A program made the position numbers and the translations under genes. From Liolophura sinensis (taxonomy: Eukaryota; Mollusca; Polyplacophora; Chitonida; Chitonidae), in the NCBI RefSeq assembly GCF_032854445.1, contig NC_088295.1:71454028-71518027 (forward strand): a stretch of DNA of 64,000 bases, given 5' to 3'. The notes under the pieces were generated by a model. The model was not told the origin of the DNA, ran no database searches, and saw nothing but the letters and a program-made list of their open reading frames with translations. Every line of letters begins with the position of its first letter. Position 1 is the stretch's first letter. Of the stretch, positions 10,436-22,400 are shown piece by piece.

Positions 10436-13400
10436 CTGGGGAGAGCAATAAAAGGTGTGGGGATTTTCAAAAGCATTTAGATGTTGGAAGGTCAAACGGT
10501 CTTCTGTTTTCAACTTGTTCTCGCCACAATATGGCTGAAACACTGATGATGTGGTGTTAAGCCACAATCATTCTTTCATTTTTGAAGATCAAATGAATTA
10601 ACACTGTTCTAATGGATACATGGAACAACATCTAGGTTAATTTGGTATGCCAATTTCACTGTAGTTCCTAATACTGTTGTCAAGGAAGGTGCGAGGTACA
10701 TGAACATGCAGAAAACTTCACAAACTCTGGGATCTTGAAAACGAGGAGTTCGTATATGCATCATCTAAATTAACAATTTGTGCTGATTCAACGTATGAGT
10801 TAAATGTTGTTTTTTCATCCTTTGACAGTGAAAAATGAATAAAGATTGAAGTTCCGTGATGGCTATTTTGAACCCTACTAAACAACCTGAAGCACAGTGA
10901 CAACATCGATTCCCTTTAGCTGCTAAACATGTTCTGATTATTATATTTCTACATTTAACAAGACAATGCATGTGGTACTTCGTCTATGTCTGTATGTGAT
11001 GTGGAAATATAACAAAGCATGTTTAAAAGACTGAAAAGAATCAGTGATGCCACTGTGCATCAGTCTATTCAAGATGGGCCTTTGAGATGATGCATACTTA
11101 ATTTAAAAGTGCATGTTCTTTTCCTTGAAGTAAGAATTAATGTATTACCTTGATGGAAGTCCTCGCATCCAATGTAACACTGGCTCCAATCTGACCACTC
11201 CAATATCTGACACTCCCCAGGGCAAGGGATGGAGCAGGGTCTCTTTGTCTGGGGAAGTAAAGTGCAGATACAGAAATACATGGAAAATATACACCTCCTA
11301 GTTGCACCATCATAACACTGCCATAACAAGTTTTATCAGGAAAACATCATAAAGATAAAAAAAGTAATATACTCTATACAAGTCAAAACTGCTGTCCAAA
11401 ATGTAGAAAATGGAGAAGGCAATTTGACCTGTTTTTTCCTTATCTTACACTTCTATAAATCACAAGAACATCTTTATTTATTTGACTGTTTCCATATTCA
11501 GTGATTTTTCACTTATACAATGATCGATGGTTATTTTTATGGGTGGAGGATGCTGGGGTGCCCAGGATAAACCATCGATCTTTGACAAGTTACTGATGAA
11601 CTTTCTAACTTGTGACATAGATATATACATACCATACGGACAAAAGACAAGTCACTTCATGAAATATAAAAGACACTGAAATCAGCACCTTGTGTGTCTC
11701 AGTGATTATAGTTAAGCATTTTACCCACTTACCCATGATTCTGAACAACTTTTAAACCCATATAATAATGAGCAATACACAAGTAAAATGTTCTGCAATT
11801 AAAGTTATCTATATTTGTGCCCTAATGTGAACCAATCTAGGTTCAAAAGATCTTACCTGGACAGAGGACAGGTTAATGGCCTGATCAGCACAGCATCTTA
11901 CCTGGATAGTGAACAGGTTAATGGCCTGATCAGCACAGCATCTTACCTGGATAGTGAACAGGTTAATGGCCTGACCAGCACATCATCTTATCTGGATAGT
12001 GGACAGGTTAATGGCCTGATCAGCACAGCATCTTACCTGGATAGTGAACAGGTTAATGGCCTGATCAGCACAGCATCTTACCTGGATAGTGGACAGGTTA
12101 ATAGCCTGATCAGCACAGCATCTTACCTGGATAGTGGACAGGTTAATAGCCTGATCAGCACAGCATCTTACCTGGATAGTGAACAGGTTAATGGCCTGAT
12201 TAGCACAGCATCTTACCTGGATAGTGAACAGGTTAATGGCCTCATCAGCACAGTATCTTACCTGGATAGTGGACAGGTTAATGGCCCGATCAGTACAGCA
12301 TCTTACCTGGATAGTGAACAGGTTAATGGCCTGATCAGCACAGCATCTTACCTGGATAGTGGACAGGTTAATGGCCTGGTCTGCACAGTGTTCAATGTCC
12401 ACAGCTAATCCTTCCTTAGACACACAAGAAACTGTCCTGTTCTCTATCCCATGGCCGCATGCTCCTTTCTGAAACAACACAGCCAAATACATGAACTGCT
12501 ATGATGAAATGGACAGCAGAAGGTATCACTTCTGACACAATCCTTACCTATTGCTCTAATGAAAACTACACCTGAAAAATATTTTTTTCACATGCTACTT
12601 ATTTATTATTAGAGCTTACTGAGGTTTGTTAGATAGATATGTTTAGTTTTGCTTACTGCCAGTTGGAAGATTGACTAGGAATGCCATGTTTGTCTATATG
12701 CATGGTTTCCTATTGCCCCTCGGGGAACCAGTCAAACACTTATATATGTACACACTGTTTCCTCCACATGACAAGATGCTCAATTGGACATTTCTGTGAT
12801 ATCTAACTATACAGGCTTCGTTTTAGGCAGAAAAACTTCGATTTAATGATACTGAGCACCGCTTACAACATATCTGCCTGCATTCGCTGCCATGCTACGT
12901 TTGAACCACTTTACGGCGTACAATGGTATTTATATTGGCAGTCATTCATGTGTTGTAATCAAAGATAAACACTACATCTATCCATTTCTTAGGAATGGAA
13001 TGTTTAAGAATACGAATATGTCAAACAAAGGGTTACGAGCATCAAACTTAATCAAAATCAACACTACATGACTGTAGGTTCTTCTTGTTTTTTTCAACAT
13101 AGACTGGCCAAACTAAAACCTTGTACAAGTAATTACATATTCATGCATGGCGTCACTGGAATTAAATTGGACAAGAATCTTCATGCGCAGTGTCACTGGA
13201 ATTAAACTGGAAAGAATGTTAACAGTGAGTGTCTATAGAACAAAGTCTTTGAAGCAAACTGGAGGTTTTTGTTTTCGTGTTGATCTCCGCTGTGTTCACC
13301 TTGAGATTTCAGAACAGAACGAAGCTGTGTGGGAGCTGTGTTGGTGAACCAATAGCAGTTGTCAGCCCTTGTGGGCTGTGGTGTAGAGGGATGCCGAGAT

Positions 13401-16400
13401 CAGCATCTTCATCCTCCTCCTCTTTGGATGTAAGATTAACATCTGCGTTGACTGGTTTGAAGTGCGATGCATTACGATAGATGGCATGATGACCACGACA
13501 AGCAGTAACCTCCAGGCTTGTAATTCTATATGGGCGGGGATCAAATGGAGGGGAAAGTTTATTTCTTTTCTGTTGTCGCACAATTACAGTGTCACCTACA
13601 GACAGGTGGTTTGGTTTTGTGTTGCCCCTGTTGTCGGCGTATGATTTCGCCTTCTGTTTGCTGAGGGCATCAGGCTCTGCAATTCTGTTATGACTGTCAG
13701 AGGCAGATGGCAGCTGTGGAAGGACAATCTTCATCTGACATTCAGTCAGTCCTTTGAATGACAAAACATGAGTAGAGGAATGTGGTGTAGAACAATAGTG
13801 TCTAAGAAATTTGAACAATTCCTGTTTCCCATTCCAGTGTTTGACTGATGAAGCCCTGATGTTTTTGTTCAGTACTCCCATAAAACGTTCTACCTCACTG
13901 TTAGATTTGGGCCAAAGAGGGGTAAGGCAGTGATGCTTGAACCTAGGGTCTGCTGCAAAGTCTTTCACCTCCTGGCTATTGCAAGGCAGTCCTTTATCGC
14001 AATTGACTTTCTGTGCAATATCTTATATATAACATCGTTTCGGAATTACTGCTCTTGATGACGTGGAAGTCACGATCTTGATTTCTGAGAAGCGGCTATA
14101 CTTGTCGACTGTGAGATTGACAGCTACTTCCTCCCATGGTCCACATGGAAGTTTTGTCATGCATAGTGGCTCACACATTATGGAATGGCTCATGGAAGCT
14201 TTACAGGGAAGGCACGACCGGATACATTGTTCAGTTGACCTGGACCTGTCAATACCTGGAAACCCGACTTTCTGTCTATGCAGTTGTTTGGTTTGTACAA
14301 TCCCTTGGTGACCAATGTGGGCAAGATCTATGGCTTCTGCCGCCAAAGGCTGGGGAATCATGACTCAATTACCATGAGCAATGATTCCGTTGCACATGGT
14401 CAGCTCGGTTCTGAATCTGTCCAATCACCCCTGAAAATAGCTTCATCAATTTGTGAGTCTGATGGTCATTCTGTGTGTTCTGTCTGACATCTTCGAGTGT
14501 CATGGCTTTCAGGACAGCGTAGTAAACAACATAGTTGATGTAGGCTTCAGCAACACTCTCAGTCGCTAGTGGTTTGCGGGTGACGACTAATGAAATCAGC
14601 TGGATTGTTCTTGTCTCTTCCCACTTGGTAAACAAATTTGCATTTGTGTTTGAGGTAAGCAGAGGTTGGTTTGGAATTTGAAAGATCACTTTCAAAGGTT
14701 TGTGGTCCATCACAATGGTAAAGTTAGAACCAAACAGGTACAAGTGGAAATGCTCTGCTCCCAAGGCAGCAGTGAGTATTTCGCGTACGGTCTGGGAGAG
14801 TCGTCGTTCTCTGTCAGCTAGTTACCGTAGCTAATCACTTTGCCCTTTAGGAGATTGCTTGGAGATTTTTGTTGTGTTCATCTTAGTTTCTACCATGCAC
14901 CAGGATGTCGTCTGACAAGTTCATGGAGCCTAACAGGTCACGTATCAGCTACGCGATTTTGTTTTGGAAGATTTCTGATGCTGCATTGACGCCAAACATA
15001 TGACGCCTGCACCGTCTTAGACCAAGATGGGTACTGGACGTTCTCATATTGTGGCTGGCAACATCAAGTTCTAGCTGCTCGTATCCAGGTGCTAAGTCAA
15101 GCTTACTTACACAGCTGCAGAGTTCAGATTGGTGATCAGATCATCGATTGTCAGCATTGGATGCTTTTCACGTCTAATCGCCTTGTTTGCCTCTCTCATA
15201 TTGATGCAGACACGAATGCCTCCTAATTTCTCCGGAACGACAACCACAGGGCTGACTGTAGAACTGAGTTGGACCTTTGCCTCAATGTAATTTGCGGACG
15301 TGAAAAGGTATGCTGCGCTGTGGCTGCTGTTTTGGACAAACTGAATGGTCGATGTGAAGATGCACTTACTTTCCCTTGATTTTACCGATATCGTCAAACA
15401 AATCAGGAAATGTTCCATTATCGCTTGTCTCCGTGACTTGGAGTCATGTGACTGGTTTGCTGAGGTGGTGCTCACACTTGGCCGGATCTACAGCACTTTG
15501 AGTTTCTGTGCTGTCTGATCACTCAAAAGATTACCAGTCTAACTACTGAAAACAACAAAATTTCTTTGCCGTGGTGATGTTGTCATGGGCAATGTCGTCA
15601 TGGGCAATGTCGGCATGTACGGTTCCAGTAACAGGACTACGTGTATTCGATTGCTTCAGACTGAGGTTTGGACCAGCACGTTTAATGCTGTTATAGGTGT
15701 CCAAGTCAATTATGCTTACTGACGAGCCAATCATAAATGGTACTGACAGTCTGTTCAGCACCATTTGTCTTATGGGCAGACTGTCATCTTCAGCCACTTG
15801 GCCAATGATAGCAGCTGATACAGAGTAAACACATTCATCATGACTGTCAGGTTTTGGTCACGATTCTTCACCCACGTTACGTATATCTTGTTTTTTCTGT
15901 TTGCGGAGCCGCGAGTGACACACAGATGAAAAGTGGTTTGATTTCCCACAGTAGTTGCAGGTTTGTCCTTTCGCAGGACGCAATTTTTTGTGTGGCAGAT
16001 TATATCCACAGTAACCACATGTTGACTGTCTGTTCTGCACACTGGATTTACCTGCGTTTTGAGCATGGTTATATGACTGCGATCTGTGTTTGTTTTGTGT
16101 TCTGCCATCACATCAACCTCGTGAATTATGCGGCGGGTTAGAATCATCTCGCAACCGTTGGATTGCACTGACAGGTGCACGTCACTGTAGTCTCTGAGAT
16201 GTGCATGTCAGGATGATTTGTGAAGCTATTTCCTAATCCACGTCTGTGAAGTCATAAGTTTTGGCAAGGCATCTTAAACAGGTGTGATATGAGTTTAGCA
16301 TTTCATTTTTCCCTTGCTTGGCTTCGGGGGAGTTATACAGTTGGTAAGCAGTGTTCACTTTTGGTGCAAGATACTCAAGTCAGTTTTTCAACAGCTGTGT

Positions 16401-19400
16401 GATAATCATCATTCTCTCCAGTATCAGGAAGTGTGTCGAAGACGTTCAAAGTGCGACAGCCATTTTGACCAGTGTGGCCCAACTTTGCCCTCTAAGTGGG
16501 CATCAAAACTGGGGTAAACAGGCGAACTTGCAGCCACCTTCTTCAAAGCAAACACAACTAGGAAGTGTAGCTGTTTGTAAGCAGTGTAAGTTGAGCTGAT
16601 TTACGCTCTAGAGTTTTCAAGCACATTTTGAGCAAGTTCATTGCAGGTGCAAAGTTCTTGCAGCTGGCAAAAATAATTTGTACCTGCACCTCTCGCTGCA
16701 CATGGGAGAGTGACAGAATCGAGAATCTAGAATTTAGTCAGGAAAACTTCGATTTAATGATAATAAGCACTGCTTACAACATGTCTGCTTGCATTCGCTG
16801 CCATGCTACTCTCGAACCACTTTACGGCATACAATAATATATATATTAGCAGTCATTCATATGTCGTATTCAAAGATAAACGCAAAGTTACAATGTCATT
16901 TAAGCTGCCTGTATCCCTTTATGAGCCTTCAACTGTTGTATGTTGTCCAAGTGGATATCACGAAGTTCTACACACATGCTCATTACCTTATCCAAAGCCA
17001 TTCAGTGCCTCATGTTTTTAACTTTTCTCTCAACAATATGGCTGAAATATGTGGTGTCGACCCATACATCACATTCGCATTTCAGGATGCCCGCTACTAC
17101 ACTTGCTGTGACAGAGCAGCCGTGATCAAATTAGCACAGAGCAGCCGTGATCAAATTAGCACATTGTCGCGGACAGTGGCCTTTAAAGTTTGAGGCTGCA
17201 GATGCTTTTCACAGCCAATAAAACGGCAACATTTCAAAGTAACACTTTCTACTTGGCATTTTCAGTTTCAAGGCAGAATTTCAAGAAAAAGGGTATTTAA
17301 TGTCCTAAGCATGTCACTGCTTCTTTATAGCATATGTTGTCCAGTGAAAGTCAACCCCCAAATCCTGTGTACTGCAAGATCTCGCAACTTTTCTGTTCAA
17401 AAATGGTGGCCATCTAAAATGTGAATGTGACTTATTGTGCATCCTTTGATCCACTGTCATGTTGTCCAGCGGGTCAGTTAAGCATCACTTTGACCCCTGG
17501 GAAGTTTAATCACTATACATACAATTTCAATGGAACATTTCCCACTTAGACATCATAATCATGTTCACTAGTGTTTGATACGATAGTGTCTACCTGAAGT
17601 TGGTACGTTGTCCTGAGAAAACAGTGGATATGAGCACTCTTGTATACTTGGTTGATTTTGACTGCACAGTGCCAGGCCTTTTTGACAGCACAGTAGTGTG
17701 CACAATGTTTGTGTGCTGTGCACAGTGTTTGTGTGCTGTGCACAATGTCTGTGTGCTGTTCACAATGTGTGTGTGCTGTGCACAACATTTGTGTGCTGTG
17801 TACAATGTATGTGTGTGTGCTGTGTACAATGTCTGTGTGCTGTGTACAATGTCTGTGTGCTGTGCACAATGTCTGTGTGCTGTGTACAATGTTTGTGTGC
17901 TGTTCACAATGTTTGTGTGCTGTGTACAATGTTTGTGTGCTGTGTACAATGTCTGTGTGCTGTGTACAATGTTTGTGTGCTGTGCACAATATTTGTGTGC
18001 TGTGTACAATGTTTGTGTGCTGTGTACAATGTCTGTGTGCTGTGCACAATGTCTGTGTGCTGTGTACAATGTTTGTGTGCTGTGTACAATGTTTGTGTGC
18101 TGTGCACAATGTTTGTGTGTTGTGCACAATGTTTGTGTGCTGTGTATAATGTCTGTGTGCTGTGTACAATGTTTGTGTGCTGTGCACAATGTTTGTGTGT
18201 TGTGTACAATGTTTGTGTGCTGTGCGCAATGTTTGTGTGCATGTAGTTTTGTATCTGACATGTACCTTCAGCTGACATGTTGTCATCTGGATGGCACACT
18301 GCATGTAAAGCACAGTGTTTGTATAGTTCTGTTTACCCACAGAAACATACATACATGTAATTCAGTTTGGAGAGATCAATGTTGTGCATGAAGAGGTTTG
18401 TTTACCTTCAGCTGACATGTTGTCATCTGGATGGCACATTGTATGTAAAGCACAGTGTTTGTATAGTTCTGTTTACCCACAGAAAACATACATACATGTA
18501 ATTCAGTTTGGAGAGATAAATGCTGTGTATGAAGAGGTTTGTTTACCTTCAGCTGACATGTTGTCATCTGGATGGCACACTGCATGTAAAGCACAGTGTT
18601 TGTATAGTTCTGTTTACGCACAGAAAACATACATACATGTAGTTCAGTTAGAAGAAATCTGTGTTGTGCATAAAGAGGTTTGTGTACCTTCAGTTGTCAT
18701 GTTGTCATCTGGATGGCACACTGTATGTAAAGCACAGTGTTTGTATAGTGCTGTTTACCCACAGAAAACATGCATACATGTAGTTCAGTTTGGAAAAATC
18801 TTTGTTGTGCATGAAGAGGTTTGTTTACCTTCAGCTGACATGTTGTCATCTGGATGGCACACTGCATGTAAAGCACAGTGTTTGTATAGTTCGGTTTACC
18901 CACAGAAAACATACACATGTAGTTCAGTTTGGAGAAATCTGTGGTGTGCATGAAGAGGTTTGTTTACCTTCAGCTGACATGTTGTATAGTTCTGTTTACC
19001 TACAGAAAACATACATACATGTCATTCAGTTTGGAGAGATCATGAGATCATGTTGTGCATGAAGAAGTTTGTTTGCCTTCAGCTGACATTTTGTCATGTT
19101 GTCATCTGGATAGCACACTGCATGTAAAGCACAGTCTTTGTATAGTTCTGTTTATACATGTAGTTCAGTTTGGACAGATCAATGTTGTGCATTTAGGGGT
19201 TTGTTTACTCACATACTGTCATTTGGATGGCACACAGCATGCCAAGCACAATGGATAGTTCTGTTTTCCTTTAGAAAACATACACAGTTGAGTTTAGAGA
19301 GTGCCGTGTCATGTACAAAGAGGTTCGTTTACCTTCAGCTGACATTTCGTCCATTCTGAGAGAACAATGCTGTAACAGGATCTCACAAAACACGGCTTAC

Positions 19401-22400
19401 TCTGTTCCACTGCCTCAGGGCATTGGCGCCCTCTGCCTACTGGTGGAAAGAGCACAGACCGTTTTCGGGTGAATGTACCTAAGGCAAGAAATAAGTTGGT
19501 GTAAATGATGCTGGGATATAAAACTAGTACCTCAATACATCATGACATTCCATACAAGATATACATGTCATTCATCCATTATAAAAATGATACAGATAAA
19601 TACACAACATTTTCATTCAGTTATGAAATTTATTTGATGAAGCATCTACTGTGTCCTCAGCTTCTTAGAACTAAGGAGATTAACACATGACTGAGTAATT
19701 TTATCAGCAAAAATGTCAGAAGATTAAAAACAGAATCAATACAAAGCTTTATAGTTATCAAGTTACAATATAGTGGTGATGCATACTTGATATGACATCA
19801 TCGCTTTTAACATGGGTGGGCCAAGACAATGAAATGTAATGAAAATTATTCATAAAACAGGTCTATATTTATCTGTCTTCCCTTGCAAATCCTTTAAAAT
19901 AAATATTTCAGGCAACAAAATAAATGGACTATGGATAATATTTATTACTGTATTTATCTGTTAAAATGCATGAATTTGCCCCACTCAACTGTAAAGCACA
20001 AAGGGATGTCGCCACAATATTGTAACATCACAGCTCAAAAGCTTCATATTGAATACACATTATGTATAAACACACAAACAGTGATAACAGTTACCCTGGG
20101 TCTTACTGGTCAACAGATTGGGGAAAACTGAGTAAATGCTTTGACAAATGAAGCAACAAATCTTGCCACCATAAACTCCACAATCCTTTACTAATCATTA
20201 CAACATAAAAGAATGGAGGTGGCCTACGTTCCTGTATTTAAGTTGCTTGATTCATCATTCATGATTGACGGGTAGTTCAGAGGATTACATTTAACACACA
20301 CCAAATATTATAGCTTTATGGGTTGTGGGAACCAAGCCAGGGGGAGACAATCAGTCCTCACAAAAGTACATGTATTTACAGCCATGTATGTACATGGCTG
20401 TACATATATAACAGCATCTTACCCTGCCCACATGTCTGACTACAGCCACTCCAGGGAGACCACTCTGACACAGCACAGTTCACATGACAGGTCTTATTAC
20501 ATGCCTCCACATCCTTCACAATCATAGGGCCATACAACTGACCGAAGAAATATAACACAATTGTGAAAATTAAATGTTGTAATTTCAGAATATGTGCATA
20601 GTTTTAACAGCAAAAACAATTAAATCTATTAAAACATATGGCATATTTGAACATTCTCTGAGACTATGTGGGAATCTCTTTACGTTAGAATCCTACACAT
20701 GTTTTTTGGTTTCTTTTTCTTTCCATTGACACACATGATATTTTTAGGGTGAAATGCATGAATTTTCAACAAGATCTATAGCAACTTATCACCTGCTATA
20801 CCAAGTTCCTGAAAAATCCCATGAGACTATATGTGATTTATCATTCATAAAATATAACTTCACACCAGCGACTATTCAGGCTTCTGTACTACAGTTCTTA
20901 CAGTAGGGTGATAACTTAGTGAAAAAATGTCCATGAACTCACAGGTGATCTGCAGTTATTATTGAAGTTATAGTGCAATGCAGCCAAGAGCATTCCACAA
21001 TATCAGGAAGTTACTGTTTAAAGTTAGATATGGCAATTGCCATAGGTTTAGGTAAAGTGTGAAAGACAATGGCATGAGAACCATTTTTTGTCTTACCTTT
21101 TCACATTTAATACTCTCCACCCTTGTTCCGTTACTCATCCTGCACAAAGCAAACCTCCTCTTCCAGCCTATTCCACAGTCATTATTTCTGTCCTCCAGTA
21201 TACAAGAGCTCCACGGTGATACCTGCCAGCTGAACTCAAAGCAATTGTGCCCCTGCATACAGGGTTCTTCCTCGCTCAGAACCGGGCACACATCTTTCTC
21301 ATCGGCAGGAGTCCTTAACACTTGTCTGTTGCGTTTACGGAAGTCAGACTGAGAACATGGCTGGAAAATCAGAGCAGTATAGTTTCCATGCATTATTGTC
21401 ATTTGTCCATTATCACTTTGCTGATTAAAATAATAAGCCTACCACATTTATGATCCAAATGTTTCTGATAGAAGGGACATCTTCCAAGCCATAAAAATCA
21501 CACCTAAGAAATCTTTAATACATGTAGACACTACTATGCCTAATTTCAACATGTAAAGTTTTCTAACTGGCTTGTAAGATATTCTAATGCATGACAACTG
21601 GTGATGAATTGGTCACAATATGTTTCACAGCAGCTGCAACTGTTCAAATGTTACTAGTTAAACATTCATGGCTGTGCACGCATACCAGTGTACATATATG
21701 CATCTGCTCTGCAGTTAAACAAAATGCAGTACAGACTACAAATAAAAGGGGAAAAAAGAAAAAGATTAAGCCAGGTTATGGAAGACTTACCCGTGGGCAT
21801 TCTGACCAGCTTGACCAATCACTGACCACACACTGCCCTGGACAGGGCATTTCACAGATCTGACGGCCAATAGGGCGTGGCTCTGAGCGACAGAAGAACT
21901 CTGAATCCTTCTGTGAGCCGTGGAAGTCTGCCTTCTTCACACATCTACAGTTAAACGTCGTCAATGCTCAAATAATTCAGTTCTAATCTTGTCTGTCAGA
22001 GTTTTTTTTAGAAACTAATTATTTGTACTCCATGTCATCATGAAATGACTAAACCAGCACTGAATTATGAAAGGATGATCTAACATAAAGTGTTCTGAAG
22101 ATCAGTTGTTTCACATAGGAGACATGTGACAGTATTTACTATTAGCTCTCCATTAATTATGTTTACACCGGGCTCTTCCATTTTCCCCAGCCATAAACTG
22201 TCCCTTCTGTTCCATAATTTAAACACTCATGAGTATGGAGCTCAGAAACAATCAAATTAACGAAAAGATAAATGATGAAGCACACAAAGTCCACCTACTC
22301 AACAAGCCTAGTCCTGACGCCTAGCCCACAGAGGATCTCCTTGTTCAAGCCTGTACTGCCCTGGGCAAAGCACTGGCTCCAGTTGGCAGTCCGCCAGGTG

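Larger units (their letters stand above)
13250..16330 (-). mobile_element. Degraded Ty3/gypsy-type LTR retrotransposon
   Basis: On the minus strand, gag zinc knuckle, protease, reverse transcriptase, RNase H and integrase remnants follow in the Ty3/gypsy order. They lie in several frames with in-frame stops and small deletions, so the copy is dead. It sits in the 6.9-kb intron between exons 17 and 18 of the THSD7-like gene, in the same orientation as the host gene. Confidence 0.88.

Noticed and set aside
11815-12408. 197-aa plus-strand frame of SYLDSEQVNGLISTA repeats
   Set aside because: Antisense of the exon 18 array. The minus strand has the TSP1 exon, the acceptor and the donors.
17546-18391. 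Several long Cys/Val or His/Thr-rich frames on both strands
   Set aside because: By-products of the 20-bp repeat, open in all three plus frames and in minus frames.
18384-19359. Plus-strand frames with VYLQLTCCHLDGT repeats
   Set aside because: Antisense of the ~140-bp array, no domain. The repeat derives from the exon 17 edge on the other strand.
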